A DNA stretch of 45,648 nucleotides from JBILCM01 sp044353165 (GTDB lineage: Bacteria > Bacillota > Bacilli > Paenibacillales > YIM-B00363). Below the pieces are notes generated by a model. It had not been told where the DNA came from, searched no databases, and saw only the letters and a list, made by a program, of their open reading frames with translations. Made by a program: the position numbers and the translations under genes. Positions 24,001 to 31,337 of the stretch are shown in pieces. The stretch's first letter is position 1, and the number at the start of each line of letters is the position of its first letter. The DNA lies in contig JBILCM010000013.1 in the NCBI GenBank assembly GCA_044353165.1, positions 1 to 45,648 on the forward strand, written 5' to 3'.

Positions 24001-26055
24001 CTAATCCAACAGTTCCCCTTGCAACAACGAATCACGCATCAGTAAAGTGCGAAGTTGCGCGTAGGCGGTGTCCAACCAGAAGCCTTCATCTTGCATCAAT
24101 TCCGCAGCATCATCCCTTGCAGCTTCCAAAACTGCAAAATCGGCAGATGGTTCCGCCCAACGGAATTCCGGCGCTCCGCTTTGCTTCGTTCCAAAAAAGT
24201 CGCCTGGACCGCGCAATTCCAAATCGCGTCTTGCGACTTCAAATCCATCGTTCGTTTCTGTCATTATACGCATTCGTTCACGCCCCTGTTCGGACTTGGG
24301 ATCAGCGACCAAGACACAAAAAGATTGGTGCAAGCCGCGACCGACACGCCCCCGCAGTTGATGCAACTGCGACAAACCGAATCGTTCTGCATCATACACA
24401 ACCATCACAGTAGCGTTCGGAACATCAACGCCAACCTCCACAACGGTGGTGGAGACGAGGACCCCTATATCATTCGCGCTAAACCGTGCCATTACTTCTT
24501 CTTTCTCACCATTGGCCATTCGTCCATGCAGCAAACCAACCGCATTCGGACCAAACTCGCCTTGCAAACGTACAAACATATCCAGCGCATTCTCGTAATC
24601 CAACTTATCGGATTCTTCGATCAAGGGACAAACGACATAAGCTTGTCGACCCTTAGCCATCTCAAGACGCATCAATGCAAGCACATGCACCATATCGTTA
24701 TGTTTGACCCAGGTCGTTTGGATCGGTAACCGACCTTTGGGCATCTCACGTAAAGTAGAGACATCCATATCACCAAATGCTGTAATGGCGAGCGTCCTTG
24801 GGATCGGCGTTGCCGTCATTGTCAGAACATCAGGGTGCAAACCCTTGCGCCTCAAAATACTGCGTTGCTGCACCCCAAACCGATGTTGCTCATCTGTAAC
24901 GACCAAGCCAAGTCCGTGAAAATCAACGGCGTCTTGGATCAATGCATGAGTTCCCACCACAATATGAATCAACCCACTGTGCAACCTAGCAAGCACATCA
25001 CGTCTTTGGCGCTCACTTAACGATCCTATTAACAACGCTACGTGAACACCGAACGGCTCGAACAATCGGCGCAACGATCTCGCATGTTGCTCCGCTAAAA
25101 TTTCGGTCGGCACCATCAGCGCACCTTGGAGTCCACCCTTCACACATGCGAATAAAGCCGTTGCAGCAACAATCGTTTTCCCGGAACCAACATCGCCTTG
25201 AAGCAGCCGATTCATCGTGTGCGAACTTTCCATATCTCGAAGCACGTCCGCTATCACCCGTTTTTGCGAGTCTGTTAACTCAAAGGGCAATGCTCTCACG
25301 AATCGCCTGACCTCCTCACGTGCAAAACGGTGGGAAATTCCTTGACTGCGCCGATTCGACCACGCGCGGTACGCTTGAACCTTCAACTGAAACAAAAACA
25401 ATTCTTCATAGACGAGACGTTTTCTCGTATCACTCCCGCTGTTCATTGCATTCGGAAGGTGAATGGCGCGGATCGCTTCCCGCCTTGGAATCAAGTGATA
25501 CTTGGCAGTTAAATTTGAAGGCAACCATTCGGGGATGGCCAACTCATATTGATCCAAGGCGGTACCGATCGTCTTGCGCATCCATGATTGTGTGATATTT
25601 CCGCCAACAGCATATACCGGTTGGATTGTTCCCGCACGACGGGAAGAAGAACCAGAAAATTCGCAACCCGATACAATCAATTGGCGGCGAGCTCGATTCC
25701 ATTTGCCCGTAACTACAACTTCAATTCCATAGGTGAGTCGCTCTTTCAAATAATGCTGGTTAAACCAAACCGCTGATATCAAGACAGAACTTGAAGCCGC
25801 TTTACAAACCATTCTTGATTTATTTTTGCCAATAAATTGCACGACAGGTTCACTTAACAACGTGATCTGAACCGTTATTTTGTCGCCATCCTGCGCTTGT
25901 TGTAATTCCTTAATCGTATAATCCTCGTACCGGATCGGGTAATATTCTATGAGTTGGCCAATGGAAAAAATCCCAAGGGAGTTGAGGCCAAGCGCCTTGG
26001 GTTTCCCAACGCCTTGCACCTTTTCCACTGGGATTGCGAATAAATCTAGATTCAT
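24001..26055 (-). CDS. recG: ATP-dependent DNA helicase RecG
   Basis: 684 residues; remodels stalled replication forks and Holliday junctions. N-terminal wedge/OB region (about 1-200) then superfamily 2 helicase motifs: Walker A GDVGSGKT (287-294), DEQH (388-391), TATPIPRT, and the motif VI region QLHQLRGRVGRG. The ATG overlaps the degV stop (ATGA), and no good ribosome site is seen, so translation is probably coupled. In B. subtilis recG is followed by fapR; here about 8 kb of other genes lies between. Confidence 0.98.
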   Translation of the reverse strand: MNLDLFAIPVEKVQGVGKPKALGLNSLGIFSIGQLIEYYPIRYEDYTIKELQQAQDGDKITVQITLLSEPVVQFIGKNKSRMVCKAASSSVLISAVWFNQHYLKERLTYGIEVVVTGKWNRARRQLIVSGCEFSGSSSRRAGTIQPVYAVGGNITQSWMRKTIGTALDQYELAIPEWLPSNLTAKYHLIPRREAIRAIHLPNAMNSGSDTRKRLVYEELFLFQLKVQAYRAWSNRRSQGISHRFAREEVRRFVRALPFELTDSQKRVIADVLRDMESSHTMNRLLQGDVGSGKTIVAATALFACVKGGLQGALMVPTEILAEQHARSLRRLFEPFGVHVALLIGSLSERQRRDVLARLHSGLIHIVVGTHALIQDAVDFHGLGLVVTDEQHRFGVQQRSILRRKGLHPDVLTMTATPIPRTLAITAFGDMDVSTLREMPKGRLPIQTTWVKHNDMVHVLALMRLEMAKGRQAYVVCPLIEESDKLDYENALDMFVRLQGEFGPNAVGLLHGRMANGEKEEVMARFSANDIGVLVSTTVVEVGVDVPNATVMVVYDAERFGLSQLHQLRGRVGRGLHQSFCVLVADPKSEQGRERMRIMTETNDGFEVARRDLELRGPGDFFGTKQSGAPEFRWAEPSADFAVLEAARDDAAELMQDEGFWLDTAYAQLRTLLMRDSLLQGELLD

Positions 26056-26915
26056 TTGATTATAGGAGAGACGAGGATGCCTAGTGTTCCTGGGCCTACA
26101 TGCGTACCGATGACCGGACCAAGCTCATACAAGTTCGTTTGGGACACTTGCAGTCGTTCTGTAACGAGTGAAGAAAACTCTTGCGCAGCAGCCATCGCAT
26201 TCGCATGCACGAACGTCACTTCTAGCTCCTGCTGTCCAAAGTCAGTTTCAATCAGATCCATAATACGACTCATTGCTTTACGGCTGCCACGAATTTTGTC
26301 GACAGGGAAAATCATACCTTCGTCATCGATGGAAAGAATCGGCTTGATGTTCAATAAGGAGCCAAACAAGGCAGAAGCTTTGCCGATGCGTCCATTGCGA
26401 TGCAAAAATTCTAACGTTTCGACTAAAAAGTAAAGCTTCGTCTTTTGTTTGATTTTCTGAAAAACCTCAAGACATTGAGCGACATCTGCACCATTCGCTG
26501 CCGCTGCAGCAACAGCCATCGCAATGAAACCGACGCCCAAAGAAGCACTTTTAGAATCTACAATTGAGACACGTCCGTTCATAGGCTCTTCAAGCATCGA
26601 TTTGGCCAACACAGCGGATTGGTACGTGCCGCTTAAAGCAGATGAAATATGAATGGAAACAATGGCTGTATCGGGTTCTTCAAGTAATTTCTTGTACGTT
26701 TCTAAAAAATCAAGCGGGGACGGTTGTGAAGTCGTTGGCATTTCTTTCGCTTGCGCCAATTTTGCAAAAAATTGCTCTGATGACATCGTTATCGAATCCA
26801 AATACGTATCATTGCCAAAATGCACCTTCAAAGGCACCATCGCAACGCCCAAGCTTTCTCTAATATGTTGCGGAAGATCTGCTGTGCTATCGACAACAAC
26901 TCGCACATTCGTCAT
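26052..26915 (-). CDS. DegV family fatty-acid-binding protein, probable FakB
   Basis: 287 residues. DegV fold proteins bind a free fatty acid; as FakB they present it to the kinase FakA. VVVDSTADLP at the N-terminus is the family signature, with TSQPSPLDFLETYKKL, HISSALSGTYQSA and the C-terminal IGTHVGPGTLGI. The ATG lies 6 bases after GAGGTGAT. It is 31 bases behind fakA and overlaps recG by 4 bases. B. subtilis has sdaAB-sdaAA in this position, so the direct FakA-FakB pairing is notable. Fatty-acid preference cannot be read here. Confidence 0.88.
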   Translation of the reverse strand: MTNVRVVVDSTADLPQHIRESLGVAMVPLKVHFGNDTYLDSITMSSEQFFAKLAQAKEMPTTSQPSPLDFLETYKKLLEEPDTAIVSIHISSALSGTYQSAVLAKSMLEEPMNGRVSIVDSKSASLGVGFIAMAVAAAAANGADVAQCLEVFQKIKQKTKLYFLVETLEFLHRNGRIGKASALFGSLLNIKPILSIDDEGMIFPVDKIRGSRKAMSRIMDLIETDFGQQELEVTFVHANAMAAAQEFSSLVTERLQVSQTNLYELGPVIGTHVGPGTLGILVSPIIK

Positions 26916-26946
26916 GAACACATCACCTCATAGTCATAAATTTTGT

Positions 26947-28638
26947 TTATTCTACAGAAAAAAGATACGTGTATACAGGTTGTCCACCGGGAAGAAACTC
27001 AACTTCAGCTGTTGGATAGGTGGACGCTATCCATTGTTGTAAGTGTTCTGTTACCTCTGGTTCGGCGGCACCCCCAATGAAAACAGAGAGGATCTCATCT
27101 CCATTCAACACCATCGCTTGCACCAATTGTTGACAAGTCGCAAACACATCGTTATTCGAGGCTACAATCTTGCCATCCATAATCCCGATATGATCCCCTT
27201 CTCGGATATGAATTCCGTCCATCTTTGAATCTCGAATCGCCTGTGTCACTTGCCCGGATTGCACTCGCTTCATTGCTTGCTCCATCATCGATGCATTCCG
27301 CTCAGGTTCCGCTGATAGTTGAAAAGCTAATACGGCTGCAATCCCTTGTTGAATCGACTTGGTCGGGAGCACAATAACTGACTTGTCCGATAGTTCTCTT
27401 GCTTGTCCCGCAGTAAGAATAATATTGGAATTATTAGGTAACACAAATACGGTTTGGGCATGCACCCCATGAATGGCATTCAGAATCTCCTCAGCGCTAG
27501 GATTCATCGTCTGGCCACCTGCAAGCACATGATCAACACCAAGACTGCGAAAAATTTCAGCGATGCCATCACCAGCAGCAACCGCAATCATGGCGTATGG
27601 TTTTAAAGGAGGTTGGGGGGCATTCGAAGCACTGATGGTTTGGGTTATAATATGACTGTGTTGCTCCCGCATGTTTTCAATCTTGATGCGGATTAAATCG
27701 CCATACTGCATCGCATAAGTCATCACTTCCCCGGGAAGTTCGGCATGAATATGAATTTTAACCAACTCATCGTCCGCAACAACAAGCAATGAGTCGCCCA
27801 ACGTCTCCATTCTCTGAGTAAATTGCAGTTCATCGAAGTGAAGCCCTTTCGCTTTCGCGAGGGGGTCAAGTCGCACGATAAACTCAGTACAATAACCATG
27901 CTCGATCTCACCTGATCCAAAATGCGCTTGCACAGGAACAGCATTCGTCTGACCCGCATGTTGTTTCATCTCATCATTTGTATTCTCTAAGGGGTTAACA
28001 AACTCTCCGACATCCCATTCGCCTGATAAAGCTTCATAAAAACCTTCATAGACATGAATCAATCCTTGCCCACCTGAATCGACTACGCCCACTTGCTTTA
28101 GGACAGGAAGTAAATCCGGGGTTCTTGCAAGCGCTTCCTTCGCTGCCAACAACGTATCACGCATGACAATGTCGATTTCATGATTACGCTTCGCACTCAA
28201 TTGTGCTGCCTTCGCTGCTTCCTTGGAAACGGTCAGAATTGTTCCTTCCACAGGCCTCACAACGGCTGCATAAGCCATCTCAACACCTTGTTGCAAGGCT
28301 TGTGCAAACTGTAATGCATTCACTTCCTCCAGCGCATAAACGCCCTTTGCAAATCCTCTAAATAATTGCGAAAGAATCACACCGGAGTTTCCACGCGCTC
28401 CCATCAATAATCCCTTAGCTAAAACCTCAGCGGTGGTAGCGATGTGCGGGGAAGATCGTTGCTTCAGTTCATCGACACCAGATGAAAGTGTTAAATTCAT
28501 GTTCGTTCCCGTGTCCCCATCAGGTACTGGAAAAACATTCAACTCATTCACGCGCTGAACATTCGCTTGCAGTCGATTCGACGCGGCAAACACCATGCTT
28601 AAGAAAACATGTCCGTCTATACTCCTCTTACTCAACAA
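26947..28638 (-). CDS. fakA: Fatty acid kinase catalytic subunit FakA (YloV)
   Basis: 563 residues. N-terminal DhaL-like ATP-binding domain with VFPVPDGDTGTNMNLTL (about 36-52) and GARGNSGVILSQLFRGFAKG; middle DUF-type domain and a C-terminal DegV-like part (VLPNNSNIILTAGQA). FakA phosphorylates fatty acids held by FakB, giving acyl-phosphate for PlsY. It starts at TTG; AAGGAG lies 5 bases upstream, with a second TTG directly after. It follows asp23 by 17 bases as in other Firmicutes. Confidence 0.95.
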   Translation of the reverse strand: MLSKRSIDGHVFLSMVFAASNRLQANVQRVNELNVFPVPDGDTGTNMNLTLSSGVDELKQRSSPHIATTAEVLAKGLLMGARGNSGVILSQLFRGFAKGVYALEEVNALQFAQALQQGVEMAYAAVVRPVEGTILTVSKEAAKAAQLSAKRNHEIDIVMRDTLLAAKEALARTPDLLPVLKQVGVVDSGGQGLIHVYEGFYEALSGEWDVGEFVNPLENTNDEMKQHAGQTNAVPVQAHFGSGEIEHGYCTEFIVRLDPLAKAKGLHFDELQFTQRMETLGDSLLVVADDELVKIHIHAELPGEVMTYAMQYGDLIRIKIENMREQHSHIITQTISASNAPQPPLKPYAMIAVAAGDGIAEIFRSLGVDHVLAGGQTMNPSAEEILNAIHGVHAQTVFVLPNNSNIILTAGQARELSDKSVIVLPTKSIQQGIAAVLAFQLSAEPERNASMMEQAMKRVQSGQVTQAIRDSKMDGIHIREGDHIGIMDGKIVASNNDVFATCQQLVQAMVLNGDEILSVFIGGAAEPEVTEHLQQWIASTYPTAEVEFLPGGQPVYTYLFSVE

Positions 28639-28655
28639 TCATTCTCCTTCCATTA

Positions 28656-29012
28656 TCAAGAAACCCGAACGCCCTGAACAATGATGTTTACAGCACTTAC
28701 ATGCAACCCCACGATCTCATTCAGTACATATTTTACAACGGATTGAATATTGTGAGCTACTTCAGAAATCCGTGTGCCGTAACTGACGACGACATAAAGA
28801 TCCACTTGCAAGGTATCACCTTCATGATGAACATCAACACCGCGCCCCAAATTTTCAAGGCGCAACAATTCAGCAATCCCATCTTTTAATTTATTTTTCG
28901 AAGCCATCCCTACTAAACCATAACATTCCAATGTTGCTGCGCCGGCAATTTTAGCAATGGCCTCATCCGTTACAATAATTCTACCTCTCTCCGATTCAAG
29001 TTGTACAACCAT
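28656..29012 (-). CDS. Asp23/Gls24 family protein (YloU)
   Basis: 118 residues; Asp23/Gls24 alkaline-shock family, with GRIIVTDEAIAKIAGAATLE and VDLYVVVSYGTRISEVAHNI. Members can sit under the membrane and relate to envelope stress; the paralogue beside fakA is conserved across Firmicutes and its exact role is not settled. A GAGGGGGAG site precedes the ATG. Transcription diverges from rpmB; a weak TACAAT -10 lies in the shared 145-base gap on the minus strand. Confidence 0.93.
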   Translation of the reverse strand: MVVQLESERGRIIVTDEAIAKIAGAATLECYGLVGMASKNKLKDGIAELLRLENLGRGVDVHHEGDTLQVDLYVVVSYGTRISEVAHNIQSVVKYVLNEIVGLHVSAVNIIVQGVRVS

Positions 29013-29091
29013 AAACTTCTCCCCCTCGGCAAAGGCAATTTATAGAATTTCATTGATATTGTACTATAATTGCTCATAGAATGAAATGGAA

Positions 29092-29121
29092 TTGACGGAG
29101 TATTCATCATTATGCTATATT
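29092..29121 (+). promoter_or_regulatory. Sigma-A promoter of rpmB
   Basis: TTGACG (29092-29097) and TATATT (29116-29121) with an 18-base spacer; the start would lie about 30 bases before the rpmB ATG. Confidence 0.7.
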
Positions 29122-29157
29122 AATAAGCATGTTTGCCACGGAAGGGTGGTGTATGTA

Positions 29158-29346
29158 ATGGCTCGCAAATGTTTTATTACCGGCAAAGCACCGGGTTCTG
29201 GCAATCACGTATCTCATGCAAACAATCGTAACCGACGTTCATGGGGCGTTAACGTACAGAAAGTTCGAATTCTTGTGAACGGTAAGCCAAAGCGCGTATA
29301 TGTCAGCACCCGCGCTCTGAAATCAGGAAAACTAACACGCGTGTAA
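29158..29346 (+). CDS. rpmB: 50S ribosomal protein L28
   Basis: 62 residues with the family start MARKCFITGKAPGSGNHVSH and NNRNRRSWGVNVQKVRIL. A GAAGGGTGG ribosome site precedes the ATG, and the open frame upstream is not coding. It runs opposite to its neighbours, as in B. subtilis, with its own promoter and terminator. A single internal cysteine (Cys5) does not suggest the zinc form. Confidence 0.97.
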   Translation: MARKCFITGKAPGSGNHVSHANNRNRRSWGVNVQKVRILVNGKPKRVYVSTRALKSGKLTRV

Positions 29347-29365
29347 GGAATCGCTTGAACATGTT

Positions 29366-29428
29366 AAGGGCTGCAGTTGTTACTATGGCTGGCACGTGCC
29401 AACCATAGTAGTATAAGTGGCCCTTTTT
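29366..29428 (+). terminator. Branched terminator of rpmB
   Basis: Outer arms AAGGGC/GCCCTT (29366-29371, 29420-29425) with Ts after them enclose a long near-perfect palindrome (29381-29410: TACTATGG, one mismatch, TGGCA/TGCCA, CCATAGTA). The inner hairpin alone is very stable. Confidence 0.85.
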
Positions 29429-29441
29429 GTGTTGTAATGAC

Positions 29442-29464
29442 AAAAAGCACCTCCGAGGTGCTTT
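29442..29464 (-). terminator. Terminator after spoVM
   Basis: Perfect nine-base arms AAAGCACCT/AGGTGCTTT with a three-base loop; on the minus strand five Ts follow. It makes spoVM a single-gene transcript and faces the rpmB terminator. Confidence 0.88.
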
Positions 29465-29517
29465 CATCGCCTGCTTTCGTACAGAACAGAGTACAACTTC
29501 TGCCAGATGCGGGCCTG

Positions 29518-29598
29518 CTAATTTTTGTTAAAAACATGCATAATGATTTTAACAACGCCGCCCAAAAATTTAGGTAGTTTGATTGTGTAAAACCTCAT
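29518..29598 (-). CDS. spoVM: Stage V sporulation protein M (SpoVM)
   Basis: A 26-residue gene. It reads MRFYTIKLPKFLGGVVKIIM followed by HVFNKN; residues 3-16 are identical to B. subtilis SpoVM as I recall it, including Pro9. SpoVM is an amphipathic helix that marks the curved forespore membrane and anchors SpoIVA at the start of coat assembly. A GGAGGGG site precedes the ATG. It lies between rpmB and rpe as in B. subtilis, but thiN, which lies between rpe and spoVM there, is missing. Confidence 0.95.
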   Translation of the reverse strand: MRFYTIKLPKFLGGVVKIIMHVFNKN

Positions 29599-29670
29599 CT
29601 CTACCCCTCCTCGCAAAGATTACGCCGCACGGAGTTATCGTTCGTTCCATTCATCCGTCCTTATAGCCTT

Positions 29671-29699
29671 ATTGTATTCAACGAAAGTAGAAATGTGCC
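29671..29699 (-). promoter_or_regulatory. Possible sigma-E-type promoter of spoVM
   Basis: On the minus strand ATACAAT (29671-29677) resembles the sigma-E -10 (CATACANT) with CACATTT-like sequence 13-14 bases upstream. B. subtilis spoVM is made under sigma-E. The -35 half is weak. Confidence 0.3.
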
Positions 29700-29727
29700 T
29701 AATTTAAAACCCACAGTCACAAAAAGT

Positions 29728-30390
29728 TTATTTATATTGCGCAGTGCGAAGCGTAGCGATTGCCGAGGCCCTGTTCTGTTCACCAAATATAGAAGTTCCT
29801 GCTACGATGGATGTTGCACCTGCGGACACGACAGAACCTACGGTATCGAATGTAATTCCACCATCGACTTGAATTTGCACTGTATCTTCAAGATCTAAGT
29901 CAGCGAGCCATTCTCGAATGGTCCCAATCTTCTTCAGGGTCGAAGGAATGAAAACTTGCCCACCAAATCCAGGATTTACAGTCATAATCAACACCAAGTC
30001 CACGTCGGATAAAATGGGGCGAATACATTCTACTGAGGTCGCAGGATTGATGGCGACTCCAGCTTTGACCCCAAAGCTTTTGATGTACTGGATGGTCCGG
30101 TGCAAATGCCTGCATGCCTCAGCGTGAACCGTTATACCATTCGCTCCGGCTTGGGTGAATGCGCGGATGTAATCATCCGGTTGCTCGATCATCAAATGTA
30201 CGTCCATATAGAGCGCCGTAATTGGCCGCAGAGCCTCTACGACCATAGGGCCGAATGATATATTAGGCACGTAATGTCCGTCCATTATGTCAAGATGAAG
30301 CCAGTCTGCACCTGCTTTCTCAACGTCATGGACTTCTTCTGAAAGTTTGCTGAAATTGGCTGCCAGTAAAGAAGGTGCAATAATAACCAT
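29728..30390 (-). CDS. rpe: Ribulose-phosphate 3-epimerase
   Basis: 220 residues, TIM barrel of the pentose phosphate pathway that interconverts ribulose 5-phosphate and xylulose 5-phosphate. Signatures: IIAPSLLAANFSKL, WLHLDIMDGHYVPN with a metal-binding His-x-Asp pair, VLIMTVNPGFGGQ and VDGGI. GGAGG lies 7 bases before the ATG; the frame open upstream overlaps rsgA and is not used. It follows the rsgA stop by 1 base, in the prkC-rsgA-rpe unit common to Bacilli. Confidence 0.97.
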   Translation of the reverse strand: MVIIAPSLLAANFSKLSEEVHDVEKAGADWLHLDIMDGHYVPNISFGPMVVEALRPITALYMDVHLMIEQPDDYIRAFTQAGANGITVHAEACRHLHRTIQYIKSFGVKAGVAINPATSVECIRPILSDVDLVLIMTVNPGFGGQVFIPSTLKKIGTIREWLADLDLEDTVQIQVDGGITFDTVGSVVSAGATSIVAGTSIFGEQNRASAIATLRTAQYK

Positions 30391-30391
30391 C

Positions 30392-31315
30392 CTAGTACCT
30401 CCGTTTTCTTTCCCTAATTTCTGTGAGGAATGAGACATAATGCTCATACCGGAATGATACAATCGTCCCTTGATGCAGAGCCTCAATAACCCGACAACCG
30501 GGTTCGTTGACATGTGAGCAACCTCTAAATTTGCACGTTGCAGCAAATTTCAACATTTCCGGGAAAGCAGCGGACAATTGTTCGGGTCTCACATCCAAAA
30601 ATTCCAATTGAGAAAAACCCGGCGTGTCAGCGATCAGACCGTTCTTTCCGACTTTGTATAATTCAACGTGCCTTGTTGTGTGTTTGCCCCGCCCTAACTT
30701 GAGACTAATTTCATTCGTTTCAAGCTTCAATTCAGGCACGAGCTTGTTCACAAGCGATGATTTTCCTGTGCCAGATTGACCCGCGATCACAGTCATGCGG
30801 TGATGCAATTTTTCTCTTAATTCAGCGATGCCGATTCCAGTCTGTACACTGGTTAAGCTAACGGAATAACCAATCTGTTCGTATGACGAACGAATGTGCT
30901 CAATGTGTGATTTCAAAATACGGTTCTCTTCTTGTTCCTGATTGAGCAAATCAGATTTTGTCAAACAGATCAATGATTCTAACCCTGCCAGCTCTGCGTG
31001 AACAAGAAATTTATCCAAGAGCATGGTGTTCAATTCCGGTTGCCGAATGGAAAATACAATGAGCGCCGTATTCACATTCGCGATGGGCGGTCGGATGAGT
31101 GCTGTTGTGCGAGGGTACAGTTCCAGAACAGTACCTTCTCCACTTGCATGTGATTTCCGCTCAAATTTCACTTGATCACCAACGAGCGGGGAGATGTTGT
31201 TTTTTTTAAACAACCCTCTTGCTTTACATGCGACAACGCTTTGTTCGCCAATAGGCTGAACATAATAAAATCCGCTTAATGCTTTAACAATTAAACCATC
31301 TTCAAACCGGGTCAC
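30392..31315 (-). CDS. rsgA: Ribosome small-subunit GTPase RsgA (YloQ/CpgA)
   Basis: 307 residues from a GTG with AAGGAGG 5 bases upstream. An N-terminal OB fold (1-70), a circularly permuted GTPase (NKxD-like TKSD near 119-122, then P-loop GQSGTGKSS at 179-187 and DTPGF at 230-234) and a zinc domain with Cys261, Cys266, His268 and Cys274. It helps late 30S maturation. In B. subtilis the homologue is a PrkC substrate, which fits its place behind prkC. Confidence 0.96.
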   Translation of the reverse strand: MTRFEDGLIVKALSGFYYVQPIGEQSVVACKARGLFKKNNISPLVGDQVKFERKSHASGEGTVLELYPRTTALIRPPIANVNTALIVFSIRQPELNTMLLDKFLVHAELAGLESLICLTKSDLLNQEQEENRILKSHIEHIRSSYEQIGYSVSLTSVQTGIGIAELREKLHHRMTVIAGQSGTGKSSLVNKLVPELKLETNEISLKLGRGKHTTRHVELYKVGKNGLIADTPGFSQLEFLDVRPEQLSAAFPEMLKFAATCKFRGCSHVNEPGCRVIEALHQGTIVSFRYEHYVSFLTEIRERKRRY

Positions 31316-31337
31316 TAGAACCTCCTTGTTGGTGCGT

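Noticed and set aside
30393..30546. Upstream extension of the rpe frame by 52 codons.
   Set aside because: It overlaps the rsgA coding end; the ATG at 30390 has a proper ribosome site and matches the family N-terminus.
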